Origin: Castanea sativa
Lineage: Eukaryota; Streptophyta; Magnoliopsida; Fagales; Fagaceae
Assembly: GCF_040712315.1 (NCBI RefSeq)
Contig: NC_134016.1
Span: 7,911,282 to 7,975,281, forward strand
Direction: 5' to 3'
Length of the DNA: 64,000 bases
Both the position numbers and the translations under genes were made by a program. Shown one piece after another: positions 1 to 11,831 of this stretch; position 1 is the stretch's first letter; every line of letters begins with the position of its first letter. The notes beneath the pieces are model-generated. The model made no database searches, was not told where the DNA came from, and saw only the letters and a list, made by a program, of their open reading frames with translations.

Positions 1-153
1 TAACTGCCTAGCTAGATTGAAAGTTTTTTTTTTCTGTAGTGCTCTAGCTATCGTGACCCTTCAGCTCTCCCTACATGCTTCACACGTGTGCCATTCTGGC
101 GACTTAATAGTTACTAGCCAGTCGCGAGATCTAGTCGCGAGACTCCTTTGAAT

Positions 154-299
154 TGCACACAACTTGAGTTTTCTTCACACTCTCTCACACATTACCCTTA
201 CATAATTCTCACCTAAATACAGGGTATCTAATCACTAAATTACAAGAAAATTTGGCACAAAATAAAGTCAACATATAGTTCAATAAATTCAACCTTACA
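154..299 (-). repeat. LTR-like direct repeat, left copy
   Basis: From TGCACACAACTTGAG to CCTTACA this stretch matches 4338-4492 with scattered substitutions and a few short indels. It begins TG and ends CA on either strand. By position next to the polypurine tract it would be part of the 3' LTR of a minus-strand element. Confidence 0.6.
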
Positions 300-312
300 A
301 TCTCCCCCTTTG
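300..312 (-). promoter_or_regulatory. Polypurine tract
   Basis: On the minus strand the sequence reads CCAAAGGGGGAGA immediately before the LTR-like TGTAAGG. This is the usual plus-strand primer of plant LTR retroelements and fixes the element's orientation. Confidence 0.55.
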
Positions 313-1045
313 GCTATTTTGTAACAAAACCCTAAAACAGACTCTAGACTTAACATGTGAGTTGGGAACAGTTGTCAAAACTCACTCACACCTAACTCTA
401 GAAATTGTGAAGCTCTTGAATTATATAAACAAGTTTTTCCTAAAAACAATAACACAAGATGATCAGTGTAAGCAGAAATCTTGAAATGCACATGGAGCAA
501 GCACAATGAGATCAAGTAGTAAAGATTAAAGCAATAAAATATGACTTGACCAAACATGAACAATCACTAAAAATAGTGATCACAATGAACATTCACATAA
601 GGAATGAATATCTGAACATGCAAGCTAATAAGCTCAATGCAAAGTATCATTTGCGTGTCTAACACTCAACCGATACAAAAACACAAGGTAATTGCATCAA
701 GGATATAAAATCCAACAAGTGCACAAGAGTGAAGTACTAAGTGAAGTACTAAAGAAAATGCATAACATTAACTAAAAGTACTAAGCTACAAAGAAAAGGT
801 ACAAAACATAGTCAAGTACACAACATCAATCAATAAATATAAATAAAGACTATAAAAGACATAAAACACAAGAAACACAATATTAAATAAGCTTGCTGCG
901 GTTGCTTTTCTTGCTGCTCTTGCTCTTCATCTCCAATGCTCCCCCTTTGATCTAACTCTCTCTCCCCCTATCATGACACTCCCCCATAAGTCATCTCCCC
1001 CTTTTTGTTACGAAATAGCTAGTCCTCATCTTCCTCTAGCTTCCT

Positions 1046-2122
1046 TTAGATTTGGTCCAATTGAGTTTGGAGAGATATGAACTTTGTATCAAACCGGGTT
1101 TGGTGAGAATAAATGATAAATGCTAGACCGGAAAATTTGGTGCTAAGGTCTTGCATAGAAGCAAGTATGTTGTCCAACTTCTCATCATTTGAGTGTGAAC
1201 TAGATTGTGCACCACCTTGAGGAGCATTACATTCTTGCTTGACCCCCTTCTTGCTGTAACCAATGCTAGCATTCAGAGTCCGAATGTTGATAGGACTTGG
1301 CTGAGGGTAGGGATACTCATCTTCCGTTGGATGAACACCTTTGAGCTTTAATATTTTTGAAATGAGGAAACAAAAAGGAACGCAATTCCTTGAGATAGTT
1401 CTTTCAGCAATTTTGCTCAAAATATGGAAGATATGAGAGCAAATATCAATTTCTTCTTCATTGACCAGGTCATGAAGGAACAAAGCTCTACCAAGATTCA
1501 TGTATCTGGTGCTGGAGAGAGGGTACAGGTTGTGGAACATAAGTGTTGTGAGCTCTCTCAATTCAGGGGATAGTGATGAAACACTAAGTGATTTCCCATT
1601 GGGAGAGAACTTTAAGTTCACTCCTAGAGTTTCTCGAAGTAAATCCTCTTCTGGATACAAGTCATTATACATCGGTGGCTTTGGGAACATTGGCCGGTTG
1701 ATGCGCAAGATATCTGCAAGATAGGTCGATGTCACCGTGAAACTCTTTCCTCAAACCTAACATTTCAGCTCATCTCCTTCTGAAATAGCATTTGCATAAA
1801 ATTCATTAACCATATTTTCATATGGTTCCTCAAAGCTAGTCAAAAGAAAGTTCCAATCCTTGGTGGCAAACCATTTCGGAATGTTTGTATGTAGAAGAGA
1901 GGCTTGATCCACCACCCTTTCCACCAACATGGGGGCGTCCCTAAAGTAACTGTCAAATCTTTGAGTTGCTGCATAGGATCTGAACTTCTCGGTATCATAA
2001 AAGCCTGCGGATGACCGAGTCTTCTTGAACTTAAGGGTGAAGTTGTTAAGATTGATCATAGGTTCTTTACCCTTGCTGCCACTTCCTTTTACATTTGATT
2101 TCTTGAAAAGAGACATCATCAA
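1046..2122 (-). pseudogene. Broken plant transposon-protein ORF of the retroelement
   Basis: Two open stretches on the minus strand (2122-1757 and 1735-1046) lie in the same frame, separated only by two stop codons (TAG and TGA, two codons apart) in the stretch that continues into GKSFTVTSTYLADIL. Together they give about 359 codons. The N-terminal part holds a RFDSYFRDAPMLVERVV segment and a WNFLLTSFEEPYENMVNEFY segment, and the middle has ILRINRP. These resemble the 'putative plant transposon protein' domain (Transposase_32-like) found in plant LTR elements. That family call is from memory of its style, not a search. The C-terminal 60 residues look coiled-coil-like (ASMQDLSTKF, SLQTQLDQI). 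The two nonsense codons make it non-functional as a single protein. Confidence 0.6.
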
Positions 2123-4337
2123 GTTGTATCATGTAATATTGAAGAGCAAGACGATACACAAAGAACAACAAACTTGATTAGCAACAAGTTAGTCCCTAAG
2201 AAGAGATTTTGAATTAACACCCTAAAAACATATATATCTATATACATGGGGGAAATCACAGAAAATTTACATGTGACAACATGTATCATCAAGACATGAT
2301 GGAATCATGACAATAAGCACTCAAACATGTCAAAATGTGTGTGTGTGTGTGTGTGCATCAAATGCAAAAATGTGCAAACTAGGGCAAAGTGTAAAAACAC
2401 ATAATCATATAATGTTTTAAAATCAAAGAAACATGATTATCCCGAGAGCCTTTGTATTCCATGAAATCCATGAAAATACAAGAAAATGTCAATGAAACAT
2501 TTTATCATGGACATAATATGCACAACACAACACAACCATGATATAATGCACAACAATGAAGAACAAACATGAAAAACATGTTGAATAGGCATTATATGGA
2601 CAAGATCAACAAAACCCATATGGAAAACTCAACAAAACATCATTAAAACCATATTCAAACATCATATTTCAAATCACATCACAAACACAAAATCTAAGAA
2701 ATTTAGGGTTAGAAACATGAAATACTTTTGAAATCAAAGGAACCAATGCCTTTTCTTGAAGATTGATGAAAGATTGATGTAGAAAATAGAGGTTTTGTGA
2801 GTGAAAATGGAGGTTTTGGAAGAGGGAGAGGCGGACAAGACGACGTACAGTCACGAGATGTGAGGGAAAAATGAAAAGTTGTTGAAAACTGCTTTGAAAA
2901 TAACCCTCATTGTGTAAAACACGCATTTTTCGCAACTGGAATGAGTCGCGACCATGTCGCTAGGTCAAGCCATCAAAAACCCGTGTGACAAATTTTGAAA
3001 AATTTGTCTAAGTGTTTTTCGTGACTAGAAGATCCATTCGCGTGTAAGTCACGAAGGGAGTCATGAATCATTTTAAGTAAACTCGTGACTGGAGCTTTCA
3101 CTCGTGAACCATTTGCCAAACTGAGTCGCGAAGATGACAAAAAACCCAAAAATTTTGAAATTTTTCTAAGTTTTTTTCGCGACTGGGGAGTTGACTCACC
3201 AGGGAGTTTCGAAAGCTACTGAGTAACCTCGCGATTGGAGACACGATTGGAGTGACTCGCGAGAGTGAGTCGCCAAAACAGAGCTGCACAGTTTTTGAAC
3301 ATTTTCAAAACAAAAACACTTTCCAAAAACAATTAAAACACTCAAAAATATTTGTGTGTTTGATTAACATATAATTAAGCATGTGCAACACATTTAGTCA
3401 AGTACAATCACACAAATGAATAAAGGCATTCATTGAACATAGACATGTGTGATGTGTGTAGATATCAAATGTGAGATAGTCCTTAGTCTAATGAGAAATT
3501 TTAATGATCAATTCAACCAAGACATACACAATTAGCACTAGGAAGAGTGACCAATCTCCATTATAGAAATATGTATATATGACCTCTCACAAAACTTGAT
3601 TACATAACTTTGAAACTTTTCATTTGGCTTCGAATACATCATAATATTTGATCATTTTTTATCTTTACATCTCTTTTTGAGATCGATGCCTAAAATTTTG
3701 ATATTGCAATTTGATGAACAAGCCTTTGGCTTTTTGGGGCATCATACATTTTCATAAAAGTCGTTTTCCCTTTTCCTAGTTAAATACTAGTATGTGCGAT
3801 AGTTTTTACAGCTCATTATCTCTTTTCATTTTGAGATTTACATTGGTTGAGCTCTTTAAACAAAAATAAAAAATAAAAGGGTGGGAAGATATATAGGCAC
3901 AAGTCTATGCAAGTCTCAAGATCAACAAAATCATTGACTAATCATTCATGACAAGTTTGAAGATTTATCTACAACAGTCATATAGATGTCAAGATTTTTC
4001 TCATAAAAATATGAGTGCATAAAAAACAAGCTACGCTCGTAAATGCACAAAGCCATTTGTACAGACGTACAAGGCAAAACATGCACGTGACAAAACACAA
4101 TAATGCCGATTAAACTTTTTGGATTTTCTACTTTTTATGTGTTTTTGGATTTTTGACATAAAAACAAGTAAAGATTGATAAAAAAATTTAACAACATTCA
4201 AAGCAAATAACAAACAAACAAAAATTTGTCAAAATATACTAGAATCAAAGAAAACATATAGGAAGAATTAAAGACACAACATATGGTCATGTTCTAATGC
4301 TTATGCATGTATACCCTTCTTCATCCACATGGCACGT

Positions 4338-4492
4338 GCACACAACTTGAGTTTTTTCTGCACTCTCTCACACACTATCCTTACATAATTCCCACCTAAA
4401 TACAGAGTATCTAATTGCTAAATTACAAGCAAATTTGGCATGGAATAAAGCCAATACATGATTGAATAAATTCAACCTTACAACTCCTAACA
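4338..4492 (-). repeat. LTR-like direct repeat, right copy
   Basis: Partner of the repeat at 154-299. On the minus strand it opens TGTTAGGAGTTG, eight or nine bases more than the left copy at that end. It would be part of the 5' LTR. No primer binding site is recognisable next to it at about 4320-4337, which fits truncation or rearrangement. Confidence 0.55.
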
Positions 4493-5013
4493 TTGTGGAT
4501 TCCACCTTATAGGATGAAGTTAAGTTGACCAAACAAATTCTATCTTTGAAATAGAGCTATTTTCCCCCCCTTTAATTACTATTTAAAAAAAATCTAAACA
4601 ATATATATATATACACACACATAAAGCATAAAAACTTTAAAACAAATTTTGTTTTCAATTTCTTAAATTAATTTCTGTCGTAAGAAGTCATCTCAATTTT
4701 TTTTTTTTTTCAAAAAATAAACCCCTTCAAATTCTATGTGAAAATACATGTAAACATAAATAAAATAATAAAAGTTGTGACACAAGCATGATAAAGTTTG
4801 TTCAGGTTCAAGTTTCCAATGTAAGTAAGCATATAAACTACACAATATAATAACAACGGTCTTAATAATAATTGTGCCTGTCACTAATTGTAATACATCA
4901 GAACCATTTGTTCACTCACTTTTAATTTCATTCCTCCCTCCTTTGCTTCTCTCTCTTCATATCTTTTCTTCCCCGGTATTGAATAGCTAAATTGATGTGT
5001 CTTCTTCTTCTTC

Positions 5014-5048
<35 letters not shown>

Positions 5049-7157
5049 TCTCTCTACTTAATTGCCATCCCCCCCCCCTCTATCTTTTTTCACGCTATGG
5101 AAGAACTCAATTTACATTTCTTTTTTCCCCTTGATTTATGAGATGCTTAATTTTTGAATCCTATCTTTAATTTCGCCTTATTGAATGCTGAAATTACATA
5201 TATTTCGACTTATAATTGAGTCTAGAAAACTAGGGGAAAAAATCCTAAGACTTGAAAAAATATCAATTACAATCCCAACTATACTGGCCCCTTTCACATA
5301 TCCAAATTTCACACTTGAGTGCCCTTTTTAATACCTAGTAAATCTCTCTAGAAAAAAATAAATAAATAAATAAAAGAGTAAAAATATATAACTATTAAAA
5401 TACAAAAAAAAAAAAAAAAAAAAAAAAACCGTTGCCCGGAAGGCAAGTGATAGATTGGCAAAGATGGGCCTTGGTTGGACAAAACTATTTCCAATTATAC
5501 AGAATCTATAAAGTTTTGAGTCATCTCCATTTATAAAGAGCAATCATTTATAAAGTGTTGTCTATTATCTTAACACCAATTATAGGTCAAATTGGTCGAA
5601 TCTCATTATATGATAAGTCTCCTTTTTTCTTTTTTTTTTTTGCCAAGGGGATTGAAATTATTATTGAACATTAAGTTAATTTAGCGCTTACAAGATTTTT
5701 GATATCTAATGGAACATCCTCCATCAAAATTATATAAATAGATGACAATTTTGTCTATCTAGCTAGGGCATGAGCTATGTTATTCCCTTGTTTGTTTACC
5801 TGAGAAAAACTATGGTCCTTCGTATCCTGCACCAAAACCATAGCATCATTTAAAATGTGCTCAAACTGAGCAGATTGAGCTGATCTTCCTCGAAGTGCTT
5901 CAATAATACGTCCGTTTTATCCCCGACTCTTTCTTTAAGCTGTTTGACGAGTGGAAGAAGAGGGGCCCATCAAGGCCTTGATGCTTTCTGCTAAGGAACC
6001 GACTGAGTAGTTTGGAGTAGTGGGTTGAGTGATTTTCCCATGGTTTAGCAGAAGCTAAGTTCTTGTTTGGAGTAGTCTTTGTAGACTTGGTGAAAAATTA
6101 GCTCTTGAGAATTTCTTAGAATGTTATCGTTGTAATGTGTGTGAATTTCAATAAGTATTTCAATTATTTATATGATAAAGTTTCAACTGGGTTGGTCAGC
6201 CTAGATTCCTAAAGTGAAGAACTAAGATTTGTGAAAATGGATTTGGGTTTGATTTTCTGGGTTCAGTTTAAGATTAGCATGTCTCAAATCTGATTTATTT
6301 TTTTTTTAATATAATTTCTTTAAAATTAATAAATTAATTACTGATGTGGAATTCTTTGAAGTTAATAAAAAAAAAAGTTTAATTATTCTTTTAGTTGCCA
6401 CATAGGCTTCAAGTGTGACAACAATGCACACCGTTTGTCACGTAAGCATTTTTCATTGATTAATTAACGGCAGTGATCAAATTGACTGCTAATTCAAAAT
6501 AACAGGAACCAAATTAATTGTAAGGACCAAATTGTTTTTGCCAAAAATATATTAAACGTGCGTGAGATATATTTAAATAGAGTGTGTGCTAATTTTTAAG
6601 AAAAAAGTTTCTCGGGTAGTTTTTTTTTTTTTTTTAATTTGGTTGAATTTCAATTTTAACCCTATTTTTTATTTTTTAAGAATAAGAATTATCTAATTAG
6701 ATTAGGGGCATTTTTTCAATTTTGAAACCATAACTAACTTTCTAAATTCTCTTAATTAATACTAGCTTCATGGCACACGCAAATGAGGCTTTTTTTTTAT
6801 TGGTATAGTTTCATAATTTTTCTTTTTTTGTTTAAATAAAAAAGTGACATTGGGTTTAGTGGTCCTATTTTGTAGCAAAAAAAAGAAAAAAAAGAATCTG
6901 TGTCTTTATTTTTATATATAATTTTTATTTTGAGAATCTAATTTATAACTAGATAAAACAATTTGAAAATCAACAGGAGAGTGACCCTATTATTTAGGCA
7001 ATGTTTTAGTGGTAGTTAGATTTGTATTTTTACCAGATTGTCCTTTAATTTTGTCTTCACTTAAACATAGGAGTATAAGGGTATTTTTGAACTAAAAAAA
7101 TTAGGATTCTAAACAAAGGAAGCCCCTTAAAAAGTAGTATAAATATATAGAGAGAGA
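4493..7157. other. Intergenic, AT-rich, with microsatellites and a dispersed repeat
   Basis: No host gene seen. It holds a CT microsatellite (about 5022-5056), a poly-A run (about 5404-5428) and the LINE tail at 5622-5915. The block at 6330-6545 is similar to 27433-27600: both pair a GTGCACAC/ATGCACAC core with a GGACCAAATTG motif, so both belong to one dispersed repeat family. Several poly-T runs follow. Confidence 0.5.
5622..5915 (-). mobile_element. 5'-truncated LINE tail with RNase H end
   Basis: Read on the minus strand there is an open stretch with HILNDAMVLVQDTK and then GNNIAHALAR followed by a stop. This is the end of the RNase H domain attached to plant L1-type LINE ORF2, where the N-x-x-AH-x-LAR signature is typical. 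It is followed on minus by a short 3' UTR and a poly-A tail (poly-T at 5623-5641 on plus). About 200 bases of coding sequence remain, so it is an extreme 5' truncation. I could not identify a target-site duplication. Confidence 0.65.
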
Positions 7158-7166
7158 TATTTTATA
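7158..7166. repeat. Target-site duplication, left (TATTTTATA)
   Basis: The nine bases TATTTTATA lie directly outside the left inverted repeat and recur exactly at 8381-8389 outside the right one. Nine bases is the Mutator superfamily length. Confidence 0.8.
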
Positions 7167-7350
7167 AGCTAAAATGCAAAACTGACCCTCTAACATTCAC
7201 CTTTTGTAATTTCAATCCTCTAAATTTTAGTTTTGTTATTTTAATTTTCTAAATTTCAAATTTTGTCAATTCAGTCATCTGTTAGGACTTTGTTAACTAC
7301 TATTGTCTACTAACCAAAACTACACTATTTTGGACTCTAATTTGTTTTTC
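7167..7350. repeat. Left terminal inverted repeat of the Pack-MULE
   Basis: Pairs with 8200-8380 in inverted orientation over roughly 180 bp with scattered mismatches. The conserved blocks include TTAGGACT and TTTTGGACT. Confidence 0.8.
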
Positions 7351-7581
7351 TTAATTAAAAAAAATTAAAAACATTAGTGAATAAATAAATAAATAAAACT
7401 TAGGGGACTACCGATTGAAAAACAATACAAAAAACACCAACCCCACCCATTGATACAATTCCTAGCCTTAAATCATGAATCCAATTTCTCTAAGAAAAAA
7501 ACTAAAGGGTTGAGGGACTGGGGGAGAAACCGAGAAAGAAAGAAGGAGAAAGAGAAAGAGTGAGAGATCAAGATAAGGAGA

Positions 7582-7781
7582 GGAAGAAAAGGTCAGAAGC
7601 CATGGAAGGACCAGTGTGATGTGATTGAAGAAGGACTTCTTGAAGATGAAGAGCGTGTAAAGGGTCTTTTTCGCCGTTGCTTGTTCTTGCTTTTGTGCTT
7701 GGGTTTCTCATTTTGTCCACTATCTTTTCTTTGATTTTGTTGGGTGCTAGTAAGCCCATGAAACCAGAGATCACAATCAAG
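7582..7781 (+). pseudogene. Captured LEA_2 / NDR1-HIN1-like gene fragment
   Basis: The plus strand encodes GRKGQKPWKDQCDVIEEG, then LLEDEERVKGLFRRC, a run of leucines and phenylalanines (a membrane segment), and GASKPMKPEITIK directly before a GT splice donor at 7782. This is the first exon of the plant LEA_2 family related to NDR1/HIN1-like proteins: an acidic EEGLL-DE stretch, an RRC before one transmembrane helix, then LWGASKP-KP-ITxKS. At least two reading-frame breaks fall within the membrane segment, and the rest of the LEA_2 domain is absent. It lies inside a Mutator-like element and keeps the original splice donor. I recognise the family from these motifs; a protein search would settle which member was the source. 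Confidence 0.65.
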
Positions 7782-7879
7782 GTATTATTAAAGATAACAT
7801 TTTTATGGTTTTTCTAGACAAATTATGAAATGGGTTTTGATTAAATTTGTGTGTTTGTTTTGCTTTCTCACCTCTTAGT

Positions 7880-8090
7880 GTTTGTTTGGCAAGATTATTT
7901 TTGCAAACTTATTTTACTATTTAGCTTATTTTTGCTATTATTCATGGGTCCCATTGCACTTTTTGGTACTATTCATAGGTCCTAATGTACTATTTCAATT
8001 AACTTTTACATTTATCTACAATACTTTCAGCAAAAAGTTTTCAATTTCAACAAAATAAGCTGATCTCAAACAAACCCTTAGAGTATAACT
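7880..8090. mobile_element. MITE-like inverted repeat nested in the Pack-MULE
   Basis: The ends read TTAGTGTTTGTTTGG and, inverted, TAAGGGTTTGTTTGAG, the style of plant hAT-type MITEs. The interior is AT-rich with ATTCATGGGTCCCATT and TATTCATAGGTCC repeats. No clean 8-bp target duplication can be read. Confidence 0.4.
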
Positions 8091-8199
8091 TTTGGACAGT
8101 TTAAGATTCTTTTCAATTGGCAGGGAACGACGTCGTACCCCTAATTTTTTTTTAAAATTAACATTTTCATCTTTTCTTTAAAAAAAAATAAGAAATTAA

Positions 8200-8380
8200 A
8201 AATAAAAAAAAGTCCAAAACGGTGTTGTTTTGGTTAGTAGACGACAGCAGTTAATAGAGTCCTAACGGATGACTGAATTGACATAATTTGAAATTTAGAA
8301 GACTGAAATGACAAAACTGAAATTTAGAGGTTTGAAATAACAAAAGGTGAAAATTAGATAGTTAGTTTTGCATTTTAACC
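8200..8380. repeat. Right terminal inverted repeat of the Pack-MULE
   Basis: Inverse partner of 7167-7350. It ends GTTTTGCATTTTAACC directly before the TATTTTATA duplication. Confidence 0.8.
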
Positions 8381-8579
8381 TATTTTATATTACCCTATTT
8401 ATGCTGTTACAAAAGTGGACTCTTCAAGAGGAGAGAATGCACCTTGTTTCGGGTGTATGTTTCTCCCCTCATAGCTCGTGGGACCCACAACTGATGGGTC
8501 CCACTAGTTGTGAGCGGGAGGAAGCATACACTTGAAACAAGGTATACTTCCTCCTTCAAGAGGGAGAGAGATAGATGGA

Positions 8580-8583
<4 letters not shown>

Positions 8584-8666
<83 letters not shown>
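8584..8666 (+). repeat. GA microsatellite
   Basis: An uninterrupted GA dinucleotide run of about 83 bases. The long Arg-Glu and Leu-Ser reading frames across it are artefacts of the repeat. Copy B has a short, interrupted version near 29150-29300. Confidence 0.95.
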
Positions 8667-8667
<1 letters not shown>

Positions 8668-8755
8668 CAATGGTGTCCTCAAAGAGTGCCACAAAGACCT
8701 TTTTATGAGAGATTTTATTTGTTAAAGAGAGAGACAATGAGAGAATACAATACAT

Positions 8756-10560
8756 TGAAACTACTTCTGAAGTATGCTAATGTGGTGTTCTCTCCTCTCA
8801 TATTCATGGTAGACTCTCCTCTCACATTTTTTGTGGAGTTCACCATGAATATGAGATGGAGTATCACATATTCTGAAAGTACTTAATAATTTTTCATAAC
8901 ACATACCTTAATTTAGATGTAAGGTCTATGTGATTCGTGTGTGTTTGGCATTTGATTATAAGCTAACTTTTTATTTATTTGATGTATTTTTTATGGGTTT
9001 CGCACTACTTTTTGTCTCAATTTAATTTCAAATAATATAATTTTTAGCTTTTTGAAAATATAAGCTAGCTTTTAGTTTTAGCTTTTTATCTCACGTTTGC
9101 AAATAAATTACCGAAAATAAGCAATTCACAAACAAACACAAAGAATTTTATTAGGTACTCACATAGTATAGTGATGTAGGTGCTCTCTCCTCTCACATTC
9201 ATGGTTAATCTCACGATTAATTTAATTATTTTGATCCATTATTAATGTGAGAGGAAGAAAATATCATATCGCCATGCTCTGTAAGTATCTAATAATTATT
9301 TTTGATGCATTACTTTTTTTTGTTTGACATATATGTGTGGTTTAAGGAGTTTTGTAAGAAATGAACGGAGGTGTAGATTCAATATTTTATCTCTATGTAG
9401 AAAAAAATTAACCATTTAAAAACATAGTAAATATACTAAAATTCAAAAACTAATTAATATATAAACATAAATTAGTATCTAGTTTTTTTTGGGGGGGGGG
9501 GGGGGGAATCGGTACTTATTTAGTGTTAATAAACAATAGAACTAGCACAAAATAGTAGTTTCCAATTATACATTTCAATTTAATCATCTATAATCTATCA
9601 AAATGTATGATCAATTTTATATTAATCATAATAATATCTTTCTTAATATAGAAAATCAAAGAATCAATTAAAAAGGTGAAAAACCATTTTCAATACTAGT
9701 GATCTTTCATTATCTATGAAGTTTTAAAAATAAAATTTCTTTTACTGACAAGATAAAAAATTTATCATCAATTCTAAAATAGTGTCACAAAAATTGAAAT
9801 TGCAATTTATAATATCATATATATAATTATTATAACAATAAAGCAGTCAGTATTGCTAAGTAATTAATTAAAAAAAATCCCAAACGCATAAAATAAAAGG
9901 TATTGCCTACGGAATTTTTTAAGAGCATTACTACTGGGGGTTGTATAACCCCCCAAATGCTATTTTATACCATCAACCAACAAAAATTGAGCATTATCTG
10001 GAGTGGTAGTTCTAAAAACTTTTACAACTCTGTTACAATACCATCTTATAAATAAGATAGTACTATAGCAAGATTGTATTTTTTAAAAATAATATTTTAT
10101 TGGGTTTTAGGTTTTATTTGGGTATTGGGTTATATTATTTTATTATGTAGATATATTATTTTAATGTGTTGTATGGTAAAATAAAAGTTGGGGTGTTGAA
10201 TGTGTTGTAAAATAGTATGGTATAATAAATAAAATAGTTTTTGAAATTGTGAAATGAGATATTTGTTAGAAACCAGATGCTAAGTCCTAAATTCTTTTTA
10301 CGTTAGTTCTCAAATAGCAAAATGTCATGGCAAACATTAGGATTGTTTTAGGATCACAAATTATTTCACAATTTTTTTGCTACAACTCTGACTTGATAGG
10401 CTATGAGTGGTTGTCTATTATTTACACATAGACTCACTATTTTCCTTTACAACTCACACTCTATCACATCACAGTTGTGGCAAAGAAGTTGTGAAATAAT
10501 TTGTGATCTTATATCTTTTCAACATGAAGTGACTTTGATCTTCATGGTAGCTTTTAATGC
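8756..10560. other. Copy-A-specific block with MITE-like repeats
   Basis: This stretch has no counterpart in copy B. It contains an inverted-end element at about 8936-9140 (GTGTGTTTGGCATTTG left, inverse TTGTGTTTGTTTGTGAA right), a poly-G run near 9488-9507, a GGGGGTTGTATAACCCCCC palindrome near 9935-9956 and the MITE at 10352-10508. No gene was recognised. Confidence 0.5.
10352..10508. mobile_element. Short MITE with 40-bp inverted ends
   Basis: The left end GATCACAAATTATTTCACAA continues to TGCTACAACTCTGA; the inverse of the right end reads GATCACAAATTATTTCACAA and on to TTTGCCACAACTGTGA. About 40 bases pair with few mismatches. Flanking bases do not show a clear target duplication, so the superfamily is open. 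Confidence 0.6.
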
Positions 10561-11826
10561 AGATTCCCCTTTTTTCCATTACATATACAACCGAATATCT
10601 ACATGTTTTGTACTGTCTATCTTTCTTTTCTTTTTTTAAAGTCTTATTTTTATTGAAAAAAGTCTAATGTTTTGTTTATGGAAATTGTTGTTGCACAAAC
10701 GGAATTGCACACAACTGTACACACAAGAGGCAAGATCATGTTTTAAAAACTCAATTTCAATAATAATTATGAAATAGTTAAATTGTGAAATTTTATTTTG
10801 AACCCACAATTTTAACTAACATGTTAAGGACACACCCGTGTGTAATTAACACACACACACACACACATATAATGTATATGGGTAGTGATTGAGTGCAGGA
10901 TGATTGAAGAACCTCTCCTTGGAGAGTGCATATAAACTTGTGCAATATTACTCAACACAATTAAAGATTGTGTTTGGAACTATAGTTGTCAATTTCGTAC
11001 AATACGCGATACATATCGTATCATTTATAAAAAATTTAGTGTTGTAAGACGAGACATCATTATAAATTTTGATTTTGGTGTTAAAAAAGACAGATTGTGT
11101 AGTGCATCATCATGTGAGAGACTAGGTAGTTAGTGTTCACAATCTAACATGAAAGATGTTGGTTTCCAAAAATTAAAGTCTTAAAACATTTTTCTTTGCC
11201 AAGCGGTTTATGGTTTTCAAAAGGATAGGTTTCACCTACATAATAAAAGAATGTTTCAAAAGAAAAAATTTCTTTATTGACAACACATTGGTTTGTAAAT
11301 TCTATGTAATAAAATTTGTGGTATTCTTAACACCATTTTACAATTTTATGTATTTTAATTTTATCATGGGATGAGGCCTTTTGTAAAGGGGATAGAACTT
11401 TTTATTAATTGGGGCCTTAGGCTTAGACCTTAATCTGCCAATGACCTCATGAATTAGTATCGAGATTTGGGACTGATAAGTATAATTGTCATTTTGGGTT
11501 GGATGGATCTGTTTAATTCGTAACAAAGAAGGATGAAGTTTTTTTTTTAAAAATTTATTTATTTTAAAATTTTAAATAAAGTAAGAGTGGGTACACATTC
11601 ATGTTTGAATAATAAAATGAATGTGTAAAATAATGATTCTAGAAGGATAACAGGGATTTGTTGTGCGGTTACTACAAACATATATGAACAAAATTTATGT
11701 ATAGGTTCTTAATTGATGGATCTTATCTTATGTATTCCAATCGAATTCATCAAAACATAGTCGTATTGATCAATACAACGAAAATTGTGACATTTTCTCT
11801 AAGGAATATTTTAATTCAGCAATATA

Positions 11827-11831
11827 ATATA
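11827..11831. repeat. Target-site duplication ATATA, left
   Basis: Matches 23015-23019 exactly. The unoccupied paralogue at 30726-30730 carries a single ATATA between the same flanks. Confidence 0.9.

Larger units (their letters stand above)
1..4492 (-). mobile_element. Degraded LTR-type retroelement, left end cut by the window
   Basis: Two direct repeats of about 150 bp (154-299 and 4338-4492) flank a region with a purine-rich tract and a broken element-type ORF, all readable on the minus strand. Read on minus, the right-hand repeat starts TGTTAGGAGTTGTAAGG and the left-hand one starts TGTAAGG directly after AAAGGGGGAGA, the usual arrangement of a polypurine tract before a 3' LTR. The two repeats diverge beyond about 150 bp, so the full LTR length and the outer left boundary cannot be fixed. 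No reverse transcriptase or integrase is visible between them, which suggests a non-autonomous or deleted element. The interior at 2930-3300 is rich in GTCGCGA-type motifs that also occur at 120-145. Confidence 0.6.
7167..8380 (+). mobile_element. Non-autonomous Mutator-like element (Pack-MULE)
   Basis: The ends are long inverted repeats: the left begins AGCTAAAATGCAAAACT and the inverse of the right begins GGTTAAAATGCAAAACT. Similarity continues for about 180 bp, including CACCTTTTGT, CAATTCAGTCAT and TCTACTAACCAAAAC on both sides. A perfect 9-bp duplication TATTTTATA flanks it. Total length is 1214 bp and there is no transposase. Between the ends lies a fragment of a host LEA_2-type gene (7582-7781) and a smaller MITE-like inverted repeat (about 7880-8090). 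Carrying a host gene piece inside Mutator inverted repeats is the definition of a Pack-MULE. The host gene strand is plus. Confidence 0.85.
8381..11831. repeat. Copy A of a duplicated segment, left part
   Basis: Starting with TATATTACCCTATTTATGCTGTTAC this segment is collinear with 29035-30730. Shared landmarks are the direct repeat around TACTTCCTCCTTCAAGAGGG, the GTTGTTGCACAAA block, TGATTGAGTGCAG, TTTCGTACAATAC, GAATTAGTATCGAGATTTGGG and AATATAATATA. Copy A has an extra block of about 1.8 kb (8756-10560) absent from copy B. Homology resumes at 23020 after the gypsy element. Confidence 0.8.

Noticed and set aside
8407..8886. Four overlapping open frames on both strands across the GA run
   Set aside because: They are created by the dinucleotide repeat (Arg-Glu or Leu-Ser repeats) and have no other content.
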